Of a DNA stretch of 64,000 nucleotides, positions 24,884 through 33,712 are shown piece after piece. Under the pieces are notes generated by a model that was given only the letters and a program-made list of their open reading frames with translations, made no database searches and had not been told where the DNA came from. The position numbers and the translations under genes are program-made. The stretch is from positions 124,001 through 188,000 of the forward strand of contig NZ_JAGGPA010000026.1 of assembly GCF_018614035.1 (NCBI RefSeq). Reading direction: 5' to 3'. The first letter of the stretch is position 1, and every line of letters starts with the position of its first letter. Source of the DNA: Streptomyces sp. ISL-96 (GTDB taxonomy: Bacteria > Actinomycetota > Actinomycetes > Streptomycetales > Streptomycetaceae).

Positions 24884-25987
24884 TCAGCTCTCGCCGCCCT
24901 CCGCGCCCTCTTCCATGAGCCCTTTCTCCAGGACCCGACCCTCGCCGGGAGCGAGCGTCCCGAGGATCCGCTCCAGATCCTCCATCGACGCGAACTCGAC
25001 GACGATCTTTCCCTTCTTGTGCCCCAGGTCGACCTTCACCCGCGTCTCGAACCGGTCCGAGAGCCGCGAAGCGAGACCGGACAGCGCCGGCGACAGACGG
25101 CTACCCGCACGCGGCCCCTTCGCCTTCGGAGTGCTCTGCGGACGCGAGCCCATCAGAGTGACGATCTCCTCGACCGCACGCACCGACAGCCCCTCGGCCA
25201 CGATCCGATGCGCCAGGCGATCCTGCTCCTCGGAGTCCTCCACCGCGAGCAGGGCCCGCGCATGCCCGGCGGACAGCACACCCGCCGCGACCCTGCGCTG
25301 CACCGACGGCGACAGCCTCAGCAGACGCAGGGTGTTGGAAACCTGAGGACGCGAGCGCCCGATCCGGTCCGCCAGCTGGTCGTGCGTGCAGTTGAAGTCC
25401 TTCAACAGCTGGTCGTACGCCGCCGCCTCTTCCAGCGGGTTCAGCTGCGCCCTGTGCAGGTTCTCCAGCAGCGCGTCGAGGAGAAGCTTCTCGTCCTCCG
25501 TGGCACGGACGATCGCGGGAATCCTCTCCAGACCCGCTTCCCGGCAGGCCCGCCACCGGCGCTCGCCCATGATGAGCTCATAGCGCTCGGGCCCCAGCTG
25601 CCGTACGACGACGGGCTGAAGAAGCCCCACCTCCTTGATGGAGGTGACCAGCTCCGCCAGCGCGTCCTCATCAAACACCTCACGCGGCTGGCGCGAGTTC
25701 GGCTTGATGGAATCCAGCGGAAGCTCGGCGAAGTAAACCCCGGCCACCTCATCGGGTCCCACCGGCTCCGGCTGCGGCGGCTGCCCCGGAGCGTGCGTTT
25801 CACGTGAAACGGCGCCCGCGGGAAGCGACGTGACCTTCGCGGCCGCCACCCCCCGGTCCGCGGTCAGCACCGGCACGGCCCCGGGGGACGTCGAGGCCGC
25901 CCCTACGGGCGAACTCGGCTTCTCCTGCGAAGCGGCAGGGATCAGCGCACCGAGCCCACGCCCCAACCCTCTACGTCGCTCACTCAC
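24884..25987 (-). CDS. parB: Chromosome-partitioning protein ParB
   Basis: Binds parS sites, spreads and organises the origin for segregation into spores. 367 aa. It has a variable N-terminus carrying an embedded parS (read as VSRET), then the ParB/CTPase domain with box II GERRWRACREAG (about residues 143-154) and its partner NLHRAQLNPLEEA. The helix-turn-helix CTHDQLADRIGRSRPQVSNT (about 200-219) and a C-terminal dimerisation domain follow. The start overlaps the parA stop by four bases. Confidence 0.97.
   Translation of the reverse strand: MSERRRGLGRGLGALIPAASQEKPSSPVGAASTSPGAVPVLTADRGVAAAKVTSLPAGAVSRETHAPGQPPQPEPVGPDEVAGVYFAELPLDSIKPNSRQPREVFDEDALAELVTSIKEVGLLQPVVVRQLGPERYELIMGERRWRACREAGLERIPAIVRATEDEKLLLDALLENLHRAQLNPLEEAAAYDQLLKDFNCTHDQLADRIGRSRPQVSNTLRLLRLSPSVQRRVAAGVLSAGHARALLAVEDSEEQDRLAHRIVAEGLSVRAVEEIVTLMGSRPQSTPKAKGPRAGSRLSPALSGLASRLSDRFETRVKVDLGHKKGKIVVEFASMEDLERILGTLAPGEGRVLEKGLMEEGAEGGES
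25797..25810. promoter_or_regulatory. parS site inside parB
   Basis: Perfect GTTTCACGTGAAAC, in frame as Val-Ser-Arg-Glu-Thr in the variable N-terminal region of ParB. Confidence 0.92.
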
Positions 25988-27060
25988 TGGATCCCCTCCG
26001 ACATGCTCTGCTGACTGTTCTGGCTGCCCGGGTGGGCATGCTGCGGGTCATAGTGCACCCCGACCCCCCGCAGCGCGATCTCGCGGGCCGCTTCCAGGTA
26101 CGAAAGCGATCCACTGGATCCCGGGTCATAGGTGAGTACGGTCTGGCCGTAGCTCGGTGCTTCGGAGATACGCACGGACCGCGGGATGCTCGTCCTGAGC
26201 ACCTCCTTGGCGAAGTGCGTACGCACTTCATCGGCCACCTGAGAAGCGAGCCGAGTCCTTCCGTCATACATGGTCAGCAGGATCGTCGACACATGCAGGT
26301 CCGGGTTGAGATGCCCCCGCACGAGATCGACGTTCCGAAGAAGCTGACCCAGCCCTTCGAGCGCGTAGTACTCGCACTGAATGGGGATCAGCACCTCGGC
26401 GCCGGCGACCATCGCATTGACGGTCAGCAGGCCCAGGGAGGGCGGGCAGTCGATGAGGATGTAATCCAGCGGCTGCTCGTACGCCTGGATCGCCCGCTGC
26501 AAGCGACTCTCCCGCGCCACCAGCGACACCAGCTCGATCTCCGCACCGGCGAGATCGATGGTGGCCGGTGCGCAGAAGAGACCTTCGACGTCAGGGACGG
26601 GCTGGACCACCTCGGAAAGCGGTCTGCTGTCCACGAGGACGTCATAGATCGAGGGAACTTCGGCGTGGTGGTCGATGCCCAGCGCCGTAGAAGCGTTGCC
26701 CTGCGGGTCGAGGTCGACGACCAGGACGCGCGCACCGTGCAAGGCGAGCGAAGCAGCGAGGTTGACCGTCGATGTGGTCTTCCCGACGCCGCCCTTCTGG
26801 TTGGCGACCACCATGATGCGGGTCTGCTCGGGCCGGGGCAGGCCCTCGCCCGCACGGCCAAGAGCCTCTACCGCCAGCTGGGCAGCACGACCAATAGGGG
26901 TGTCGTCCATCGGGGGCGGTGTTTCACGTGAAACATCCTCCCCCGCCGATTCGGTTCGGGGGCCGGGGACCGGGTCGGTCATCGGCCCCGCGATATTGGC
27001 GTCGGACCGCACGGATTCACTCTCCTCGACTTCAGGCTCGCAATGCACAGAGCCTGCCAT
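25984..27060 (-). CDS. parA: Chromosome-partitioning ATPase ParA
   Basis: Walker-type ATPase that works with ParB in origin segregation in sporulating hyphae. From the ATG at 27060 it is 358 aa. The deviant Walker A is NQKGGVGKTTSTVN, followed by VVDLDPQGNAST and Walker B LIDCPPSLG. The frame is open back to a GTG at 27240, but that extension would translate through the intergenic parS. A shorter start at MTDPVPGP (about 26982) is also possible. parB follows with overlap; a parS is embedded near the N-terminus. Confidence 0.94.
   Translation of the reverse strand: MAGSVHCEPEVEESESVRSDANIAGPMTDPVPGPRTESAGEDVSRETPPPMDDTPIGRAAQLAVEALGRAGEGLPRPEQTRIMVVANQKGGVGKTTSTVNLAASLALHGARVLVVDLDPQGNASTALGIDHHAEVPSIYDVLVDSRPLSEVVQPVPDVEGLFCAPATIDLAGAEIELVSLVARESRLQRAIQAYEQPLDYILIDCPPSLGLLTVNAMVAGAEVLIPIQCEYYALEGLGQLLRNVDLVRGHLNPDLHVSTILLTMYDGRTRLASQVADEVRTHFAKEVLRTSIPRSVRISEAPSYGQTVLTYDPGSSGSLSYLEAAREIALRGVGVHYDPQHAHPGSQNSQQSMSEGIQ
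26921..26934. promoter_or_regulatory. parS site inside parA
   Basis: Perfect GTTTCACGTGAAAC, in frame as Val-Ser-Arg-Glu-Thr. Confidence 0.92.
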
Positions 27061-27206
27061 GCTTTCGGGGTCATGAACCAGCGAGGCCCGTTCTTCTGTG
27101 GAGGAATCCACCTGTGTGGACAACTCCGTACCCCTCACGGGCCTGCGGTCGCGCGGCTCGGCAGCCGCACGACCGCGACTGATGATTCCATGCAGCAAAG
27201 AGCGAC

Positions 27207-27220
27207 GTTTCACGTGAAAC
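27207..27220. promoter_or_regulatory. parS site upstream of parA
   Basis: Perfect GTTTCACGTGAAAC in the rsmG-parA gap; the closest site to oriC on this side. Confidence 0.92.
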
Positions 27221-27313
27221 ACGATGCACCGGCGGCGCACCTACACCCTCACGACACTCCCAAATGCATACGTATGGAAGCTTGTATGGAGCATCGTTGA
27301 TAGACAGGACAGA

Positions 27314-28030
27314 TCATCGCCGCCGACGCGTACGCGACGGCCGGGCCGCCTTGGCCCGCTTGGCCGCGAACCGCACGCCGCCAGGACTCTCCCCGACCTC
27401 CACACGCACCACCGTGGACATCGGATCCACCAAGCCCTCGCCGACCTGAAGCACCTCCGTCTTCACCACGCCCAGCTTGCTCAGCGCGGAACGAGTGCTC
27501 TTCAGTTCCTCCTCGGCGGTGTCACCCTTGAGCGCCAGCATCTCGCCGTACGGACGCAGCAACGGAACCCCCCAGCCGGCCAGCCGGTCCAGCGGCGCCA
27601 CAGCGCGCGCAGTCACCACATGAACCGGCGGCAGCTTCCCGAGGACTTCCTCCGCCCGGCCGCGCACCACCGTCACATGCTCCAGACCCAGCAGCTCGAC
27701 GACCTCCTGAAGGAAGTTCGTACGCCGCAGCAGCGGCTCCAACAGCGTGATCTTCAGGTCCGGACGCACCAGCGCCAGCGGAATGCCCGGAAGCCCGGCC
27801 CCCGAACCCACATCGCAGACCGTGACACCTTCGGGAACCACCTCGGAGAGCACCGCACAGTTCAGCAAATGCCGCTCCCACAACCGCGGCACCTCACGAG
27901 GACCGATCAGGCCCCGCTTCACACCGGCGTCCGCGAGCAGCTCCGCGTACCGGACAGCCGCTGGAAAGAACTCGCCGAATACCGCCCGTGCCTCTTCAGG
28001 CGCCTGGGGAAGCTCTGCTTCCTCCGTCAC
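27314..28030 (-). CDS. rsmG: 16S rRNA (guanine-N7) methyltransferase RsmG
   Basis: SAM-dependent enzyme that methylates G527 of 16S rRNA; its loss gives low-level streptomycin resistance in Streptomyces. 238 aa with the SAM motif CDVGSGAGLPGIPLALVRP (about residues 70-88) and the later segment VTARAVAPLDRLAGW. A basic C-terminal tail ends the protein. It lies between jag and parA in the conserved origin order, about 107 bases after jag. Confidence 0.96.
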   Translation of the reverse strand: MTEEAELPQAPEEARAVFGEFFPAAVRYAELLADAGVKRGLIGPREVPRLWERHLLNCAVLSEVVPEGVTVCDVGSGAGLPGIPLALVRPDLKITLLEPLLRRTNFLQEVVELLGLEHVTVVRGRAEEVLGKLPPVHVVTARAVAPLDRLAGWGVPLLRPYGEMLALKGDTAEEELKSTRSALSKLGVVKTEVLQVGEGLVDPMSTVVRVEVGESPGGVRFAAKRAKAARPSRTRRRR

Positions 28031-28136
28031 GGGGACCGTCCTTCCGTACCGCGCTACCGAACTGATGGCTGACTAACAGGCTGACAAAGATCGGCCCCGC
28101 CTGCGAACAGACGGGGCCGACAGAAAAACAGGCCGA

Positions 28137-28649
28137 TCAGGCCGGAAGAACGACGACGAAGCGCTCCGGCTCTTCGCCCTCGGACTCACTGCGCAGACCC
28201 GCCGCCGCGATCGCGTCATGCACGACCTTGCGCTCGAACGGCGTCATCGGCTCCAGATTCACCGGCTCACCGGTGCTCTTCACCTCGTCCGCGGCCTTGG
28301 CCCCGAGCACGGAGAGCTCCTCACGCCGCTTGGCCCGGAAACCCGCGATATCCAGCATCAGCCGGCTCCGGTCCCCGGTCTCACGGTGCACAGCGAGACG
28401 CGTCAGCTCCTGAAGCGCCTCCAGCACCTCACCGTCCCGGCCCACGAGCTTCTGCAGATCACGGCTGCCCGCGTCGCTGATGATCGAGACCGCGGCCCGG
28501 TCGGCCTCGACATCCATGTCGATGTCGCCGTCGAGGTCGGTGATGTCGAGCAGGCCCTCAAGGTAATCGGCCGCGATTTCCCCTTCCTGCTCGAGGCGGG
28601 TCAGGGTGTCGCCACCCTCAGCGGCCGCGGAGGTGGTGCCTTCCGTCAC
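28137..28649 (-). CDS. jag: Jag/KhpB-type KH-R3H RNA-binding protein
   Basis: A 170-aa single-stranded nucleic-acid binding protein with an N-terminal acidic stretch. A KH domain of the Jag type contains LVGRDGEVLEALQELTRLAVHRE (in two adjoining parts, about residues 67-90). An R3H domain has PMTPFERKVVHDAIA near 135-149. It sits 16 bases after yidC. Homologues in other bacteria link RNA binding to cell-wall and division control. Confidence 0.93.
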   Translation of the reverse strand: MTEGTTSAAAEGGDTLTRLEQEGEIAADYLEGLLDITDLDGDIDMDVEADRAAVSIISDAGSRDLQKLVGRDGEVLEALQELTRLAVHRETGDRSRLMLDIAGFRAKRREELSVLGAKAADEVKSTGEPVNLEPMTPFERKVVHDAIAAAGLRSESEGEEPERFVVVLPA

Positions 28650-28665
28650 GGGATGGACTCCTTTA

Positions 28666-29901
28666 TTACTTCTTGGACGGGTGCTTGGGCCGCTGCTGGC
28701 CCTTGCGCTGCCCGGACTTGGCTTGGCGTGCGGAACCGGAAGCAGGCTTGCCGGCCGTCTTGGGCTTGTCGTCCTGCGGCTCTTCCTTGTGCAGCGACGT
28801 CTTCGCCGCAGGTTCGGCGGCGGCCTGACGCTGCGCCTTCGTCAGACGCTTGGGCTGCTGCCGCTTCGCGCCGGACTCGGACGTCGTACCGTCCTCGGCC
28901 GCGACCTCGGGCTCACCCTTCGCCACAGTGCCATCAGGCTGCACGGTCAGCCGGGCCAGACCAAGGCCCCTGACGAACTTGCGCTCGGCCTCGTTGCGCT
29001 CACGGCCCTTGTCGGCGATCTGCTTGACGACGTTGCGCTGGCGCCGGCCGCGCACCTTGCCGTGCTTGACGATCGACTTCTGCATCCGCTCCAGCAGCTC
29101 AGCCTGCGCCTTGCTGCCCGGAGTCGGGTTCCCGTGGATCACGTACATCTGCTGACCCATGGTCCACACGTTGGTGGTCAGCCAGTAGACGAGGACACCG
29201 ACGGGGAAGTTGATGCCCATGACGGCGAACATGACCGGGAAGATGTACATCAGCATCTTCTGCTGCTGCATGAACGGCGTCTTGACCGTCAGGTCGACGT
29301 TCTTCGTCATCAGCTGGCGCTGCGTGTAGAACTGCGACGCCGACATCAGGACGATCATGATCGCAGTGATGACGCGGACATCGAGCAGAGAGGCGTCGAA
29401 CTTCACCATGTCCGCCGCGCTGTCCGTGAACTTCGCGGCCAGCGGAGCGCCGAAGATGTGCGCCTCACGCGCACTCGCCAGCAGCGAGTCATTGATAACG
29501 CCGACGGTCTTGCCCGAGGCGATGCTGGAGAGCACGTGGTACAGGGCAAAGAAGAACGGCGACTGCGCCAGGATGGGAAGGCACGAGGACAGCGGGTTGG
29601 TACCCGTCTCCTTGTACAGCTTCATCATCTCTTCGGACTGACGCTGCTTGTCGTTCTTGTAGCGCTCCTGGATCTTCTTCATCTCAGGCTGGAGCGCCTG
29701 CATGCCACGCGTCGACTTGATCTGCTTGACGAACAGCGGGATCAGACAGATCCGGATCAGTACCACCAGGGACACGATGGACAGACCCCATGCCCAGCCG
29801 GTGTCAGGCCCGAAGACCGCCCCGTACATCGTGTGGAACTGGACGATGACCCAGGAAACTGGGGTGGTGATAAAGCTGAACAGACTGGCAATCGTGTCCA
29901 C
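28666..29901 (-). CDS. yidC: Membrane protein insertase YidC
   Basis: Inserts and folds membrane proteins, alone or with SecYEG. The 411-aa protein begins MDTIASLFSFITTPVSWVIV with the first helix. The core includes KSTRGMQALQPEMKKIQERY (coiled cytoplasmic loop) and four further helices, as in Gram-positive Oxa1-type insertases. The C-terminal ~110 residues are Lys/Arg-rich and cytoplasmic, typical for ribosome contact. It lies three bases after yidD in the rpmH-rnpA-yidD-yidC-jag operon. Confidence 0.96.
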   Translation of the reverse strand: MDTIASLFSFITTPVSWVIVQFHTMYGAVFGPDTGWAWGLSIVSLVVLIRICLIPLFVKQIKSTRGMQALQPEMKKIQERYKNDKQRQSEEMMKLYKETGTNPLSSCLPILAQSPFFFALYHVLSSIASGKTVGVINDSLLASAREAHIFGAPLAAKFTDSAADMVKFDASLLDVRVITAIMIVLMSASQFYTQRQLMTKNVDLTVKTPFMQQQKMLMYIFPVMFAVMGINFPVGVLVYWLTTNVWTMGQQMYVIHGNPTPGSKAQAELLERMQKSIVKHGKVRGRRQRNVVKQIADKGRERNEAERKFVRGLGLARLTVQPDGTVAKGEPEVAAEDGTTSESGAKRQQPKRLTKAQRQAAAEPAAKTSLHKEEPQDDKPKTAGKPASGSARQAKSGQRKGQQRPKHPSKK

Positions 29902-29904
29902 TAA

Positions 29905-30246
29905 TCAGGCTCCTTGAGCATTGGGCGAGGGCTCTGCGGCCGGGTTGATCTCAGCGGCGGAGTGCTGCCCGCCCTTGCTGCCGCGGTTGCCGCTCCACGC
30001 ATTACGCAGCGCTTCGTGCCAACGCGGACGAGTGCGCGGCGGAACATGATCCACACCACCCGGCGACCACGGATTGCACCGCAGAATGCGCCAGGCGGTC
30101 AGGGCCGTGCCCTTCACCGCACCGTGCCGGTCGATGGCCGTAAACCCGTAGTGGGAACACGACGGGTAGTACCGGCAGACAGGCCCCAGCAACGGGCTGA
30201 TCGTCCACTGGTACAGCTTGATCAGAGCCAGCAACGGGTACTTCAT
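29905..30246 (-). CDS. yidD: Membrane protein insertion efficiency factor YidD
   Basis: A 113-aa protein with the family signature YQWTISPLLGPVCRYYPSCS (residues 12-31) followed by Y-GF-AI-RHGAVKG and RCNPW-PGG. It aids YidC-dependent insertion at the inner face of the membrane. It overlaps rnpA by four bases and precedes yidC by three, so translation is coupled. The C-terminal polar tail is longer than in most bacteria. Confidence 0.95.
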   Translation of the reverse strand: MKYPLLALIKLYQWTISPLLGPVCRYYPSCSHYGFTAIDRHGAVKGTALTAWRILRCNPWSPGGVDHVPPRTRPRWHEALRNAWSGNRGSKGGQHSAAEINPAAEPSPNAQGA

Positions 30247-30614
30247 CGCGCGCCCCCTCCCAGCAGCCGCTCAAGTGCGGCATCCAGGTCTCGGGCCAGC
30301 TGTGCATGGTCGGCATCGCCTGCTCCGGGCAATGCCCGTACGACAACCAGGCTACCGGGGGGCAGCTCCGACAGACGGTCCCGGACCAGGTGGCGAAGCC
30401 TGCGCTTCACCACATTCCGTACGACGGCATTGCCAACGGCTTTGCTGACGACGAAACCCGCACGCGGCTGGGGAACGCTCTCCCCAGGCGCGTGCGGGTC
30501 CGTTGAACCACTGCGTAGGTGGACGACGAGGAGCGGGCGTCCGGCCCGGCGTCCTCGGCGTACCGCGGTCGCGAAGTCCTCGCGCCGCCTCAGCCGATTC
30601 TCGGTAGGCAGCAC
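30243..30614 (-). CDS. rnpA: Ribonuclease P protein component
   Basis: Protein subunit of RNase P, which trims tRNA 5' ends with the RNA subunit (not in this window). 123 aa with MLPTENRLRRREDFATAVRR at the N-terminus. The RNR-type motif is AVVRNVVKRRLRHLVRD (about residues 62-78). It lies 18 bases after rpmH and overlaps yidD. Confidence 0.96.
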   Translation of the reverse strand: MLPTENRLRRREDFATAVRRGRRAGRPLLVVHLRSGSTDPHAPGESVPQPRAGFVVSKAVGNAVVRNVVKRRLRHLVRDRLSELPPGSLVVVRALPGAGDADHAQLARDLDAALERLLGGGAR

Positions 30615-30632
30615 GTCATGACCTGTAGGTGA

Positions 30633-30770
30633 TCAGGCGGAAAGGCGCGTGCGGCCCTTGCCACGGCGAGTCGCCAGGATGGCGCGACCGGCACGCGTCC
30701 GCATGCGGAGACGGAAACCGTGGGTCTTGGCACGACGACGGTTGTTCGGCTGGAAGGTGCGCTTGCTCAC
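30633..30770 (-). CDS. rpmH: 50S ribosomal protein L34
   Basis: A 45-aa basic protein starting MSKRTFQPNNRRRAKTHGFR and ending GKGRARLSA, a standard L34. GTG start at 30770. First gene of the minus-strand operon running to jag. Divergent from dnaA across a 366-base gap. Confidence 0.97.
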   Translation of the reverse strand: MSKRTFQPNNRRRAKTHGFRLRMRTRAGRAILATRRGKGRTRLSA

Positions 30771-30996
30771 TCGGGGGCTCCAGAAGTGGTGTGGTGGCGG
30801 GGCATCGCCTGGCTGTCACCGTGCGCCCACGAGGAAGCTCGCAACGCCCGTGTGCACCGCTTCACGATCACAGACCGTGATCATTGCCCATCGGAGGCAG
30901 GCGGCAGCAGCCATCGACAACTCGACCTGGTCACGGTACGCGCGGCTACGCCATCCGGTCAAACCGACCCGTCTCCAGGGTCCACTATGCACAGGC

Positions 30997-31005
30997 TGTG
31001 GACAA
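30997..31005 (-). promoter_or_regulatory. DnaA box in the dnaA promoter
   Basis: TGTGGACAA, the complement of the perfect consensus TTGTCCACA, placed just before the proposed dnaA -35. This suits autorepression of dnaA by DnaA, as described for Streptomyces. Confidence 0.85.
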
Positions 31006-31009
31006 CAAC

Positions 31010-31039
31010 TTGATGCACGCGAGGGCCCGCGACTACCGT
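31010..31039 (+). promoter_or_regulatory. Candidate dnaA promoter
   Basis: TTGATG, 18-base spacer, TACCGT, about 100 bases before the dnaA GTG. Reasonable housekeeping-type match; not proven. Confidence 0.4.
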
Positions 31040-31136
31040 GCATGAACTTGGATTCTTATCCGTTGTGTCCTTGCCTGTCCGTCCCATCCCGTCCCAAGAA
31101 CCACACATTCGTGGGACCTGTGAGAGAGCGTGCCCT

Positions 31137-32873
31137 GTGGCTGATGTACCTGCCGATCTTGCCGCAGTGTGGCCACGAGTGCTGGAGCATCTCCTCGGAG
31201 AGGGCCAGCAGGGCATCGAACCCAAGGACAAGCAGTGGATCGAGCGCTGCCAGCCGCTCGCGCTGGTCGCCGACACCGCGCTGCTTGCCGTCCCCAATGA
31301 ATGGGGCAAGCGCGTCCTCGAAGGCCGGCTCGCGCCGCTCATCAGCGAGACGCTGAGCCGCGAGTGCGGCCGCCCCATCCGGATCGCGATCACCGTCGAC
31401 GACTCCGCCGCGGAGCCCGCCCCGCAGCAGCAGCCCCAGCACGATGCGTACGACACCTACGGGCACCGGCCGCCGACCGACGACCTGCCGACCGCCAGGC
31501 CCGCGTACCCCGACTACCGCCAGCCCCGGCACGAGCAGGGCGCCTGGCCCCGCCCGCAGGAGGACCACGGCTGGCAGCAGCCCCGGCTCGGCGGATTCCA
31601 GGAACGCGACCCGTACGCCTCCCGACCCCCGCAGCACGACTACCGGCAGCAGTCGCCCGAGCACCAGCAGTACGAGCAGCCGCACTACGACCAGCCGCCG
31701 CGTCACGAACGCCCCGAGCGCCGAGACCACCAGGACCAGTCCGGCCCGCACCGCGGCGGCCCCGGCTCCTCGATGCAGCACACCGGCGGCGCCCCCGGCC
31801 CGCTGGCCGCCCAGGCCTCGACACCGGGTCCCGGCGAGCCGCACGCGCGCCTGAACCCGAAGTACCTCTTCGACACCTTCGTCATCGGCTCGTCCAACCG
31901 CTTCGCGCACGCGGCGGCCGTCGCCGTGGCCGAAGCGCCGGCGAAGGCGTACAACCCCCTCTTCATCTACGGGGAGTCAGGCCTCGGCAAGACGCACCTG
32001 CTGCACGCGATCGGCCACTACGCGCGGAGCCTCTACCCCGGCACGCGCGTGCGCTACGTGAGCTCTGAGGAGTTCACCAACGAGTTCATCAACTCCATCC
32101 GCGACGGCAAGGGCGACGCGTTCCGCAAGCGCTACCGCGACGTGGACATCCTGCTCGTCGACGACATCCAGTTCCTGGCGAGCAAGGAGTCGACGCAGGA
32201 GGAGTTCTTCCACACCTTCAATACGCTCCACAACGCCAACAAGCAGATCGTGCTGTCCTCGGACCGGCCGCCCAAGCAGCTGGTGACCCTGGAGGACCGG
32301 CTGCGCAACCGTTTCGAGTGGGGCCTGACCACCGACGTACAGCCGCCGGAGCTGGAGACGCGCATCGCGATCCTCCGCAAGAAGGCGGTGCAGGAGCAGC
32401 TGAACGCCCCGCCGGAGGTGCTGGAGTTCATCGCCTCCCGCATCTCGCGCAACATCCGCGAGCTGGAGGGTGCGCTGATCCGGGTGACGGCCTTCGCGTC
32501 GCTCAACCGGCAGCCGGTCGATCTCGGCCTCACCGAGATCGTGCTCAAGGATCTGATCCCCGGTGGCGAGGACGCGTCTCCCGAGATCACCGCCGGCGCC
32601 ATCATGGCGGCGACCGCCGACTACTTCGGGCTGACGGTGGAGGACCTCTGCGGGTCGTCCCGCAGTCGCGTGCTGGTGACCGCCCGGCAGATCGCGATGT
32701 ACCTGTGCCGCGAGCTCACGGACCTCTCGCTGCCCAAGATCGGCGCGCAGTTCGGCGGCCGCGACCATACGACGGTGATGCACGCCGACCGCAAGATCCG
32801 CGCGCTGATGGCGGAACGCCGGTCCATCTACAACCAGGTCACGGAGCTCACCAACCGCATCAAGAACGGCTGA
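31137..32873 (+). CDS. dnaA: Chromosomal replication initiator DnaA
   Basis: Binds DnaA boxes at oriC and opens the origin. 578 aa from GTG at 31137 (VADVPADLAAVWP). Domain I is about residues 1-85. A long domain II rich in Pro, Gln, His and Arg (about 86-240) makes Streptomyces DnaA unusually large. The AAA+ domain has Walker A GESGLGKTHLL and Walker B LLVDDIQ, and domain IV has the DnaA-box motif GGRDHTTVMHADRKI. The frame stays open upstream, but the residues there do not look coding. Confidence 0.98.
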   Translation: MADVPADLAAVWPRVLEHLLGEGQQGIEPKDKQWIERCQPLALVADTALLAVPNEWGKRVLEGRLAPLISETLSRECGRPIRIAITVDDSAAEPAPQQQPQHDAYDTYGHRPPTDDLPTARPAYPDYRQPRHEQGAWPRPQEDHGWQQPRLGGFQERDPYASRPPQHDYRQQSPEHQQYEQPHYDQPPRHERPERRDHQDQSGPHRGGPGSSMQHTGGAPGPLAAQASTPGPGEPHARLNPKYLFDTFVIGSSNRFAHAAAVAVAEAPAKAYNPLFIYGESGLGKTHLLHAIGHYARSLYPGTRVRYVSSEEFTNEFINSIRDGKGDAFRKRYRDVDILLVDDIQFLASKESTQEEFFHTFNTLHNANKQIVLSSDRPPKQLVTLEDRLRNRFEWGLTTDVQPPELETRIAILRKKAVQEQLNAPPEVLEFIASRISRNIRELEGALIRVTAFASLNRQPVDLGLTEIVLKDLIPGGEDASPEITAGAIMAATADYFGLTVEDLCGSSRSRVLVTARQIAMYLCRELTDLSLPKIGAQFGGRDHTTVMHADRKIRALMAERRSIYNQVTELTNRIKNG

Positions 32874-33712
32874 CGCGGCGCTGCGAGACCCTTCGAAGGG
32901 CGCCCAGGGAGCTCGTCCCTGGGCGTCCTTCGTCGTTCCGCGGTCGTTCCGCACCTTCAGGGTGTTCGAATACCTGCCCTCAGGGCTCTCTTCTCCACAG
33001 AACAGGGCAGGATGTTCCGTCCACACCCTGGGGACTCAAAAGTTGTCCAGACTGGGTCCACAGGCACGGTTCCTGAGACTCCATCACCCCAGGTCAGGTG
33101 GTTGGGGATTTGTGGTCAACCTTCATCCACAGGCTGTGGACAGAAAAACTGTCCACAGGGCGCGATCTTGGTTGTCCACCGGCGGCCCACAGGCTGGACC
33201 AGCTTGTGCACAGCTAATCCACACCTCTGTCCACTGTTCGGCAACGAAACACGCGCTCTCACCGGGGCGAGTGAAAGCGGTCACACCAAGGAGGTCGGTT
33301 GGGCTGTGGGGAACGTGGGTAAAGCTGGGGACAGCGCTGGGGAGAAGTCACCCCTGCCTGTGCACCGAGTGTGTGTAACTTTCGCGCGTCCACAGAAACA
33401 CCGAGTTGTCCACCGGCTCCGCCCACAGGCGCGGTGGACAAAAAAGTGGGGTTGACCTGCGAAAACGGGGTTATCCACCGTTTCCACAGGCCCTACTACT
33501 ACTCCCACTAAGAGTTAGCTCGGAATTCGCTTGGAAGAAGGGCCTGTGCACAACTTCGGCCCGGACCCCTCGGCGCCTCTCGCCACGACTTGACCCCGAG
33601 CCGCACCGACTGTCGGTGCCGTGCGTCAGACTGGTCCCCGGCAACACAGCCAGACGACCCCAGACCACGACGGCCAGCAGGGCGAGCCAGCAACAAGCAG
33701 GAGGCGGTTCCG
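32874..33712. other. Chromosomal replication origin oriC
   Basis: An 839-base non-coding region between dnaA and dnaN, with many DnaA boxes in both directions. Clear ones are TTGTCCAGA (about 33043), TCATCCACA (33123), TGTGGACAG (33135), CTGTCCACA (33149), TTGTCCACC (33172), TTGTGCACA (33204), TAATCCACA (33215), TTGTCCACC (33406), GGTGGACAA (33433) and TTATCCACC (33471). An AT-richer stretch near 33490-33535 could be the unwinding element. A hairpin after dnaA (about 32900-32935, AGGGCGCCCAGGGA / TCCCTGGGCGTCCTT) is its likely terminator. Confidence 0.95.

Larger units (their letters stand above)
30771..31136. other. rpmH-dnaA divergent control region
   Basis: A 366-base non-coding gap holding promoters for rpmH (minus) and dnaA (plus), one perfect DnaA box and a weaker DnaA-like TATGCACA a few bases before it. 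Open frames here lack start signals. Confidence 0.8.

Noticed and set aside
27224..28072. Plus-strand frame opposite rsmG
   Set aside because: His/Arg-rich shadow of rsmG without ribosome site.
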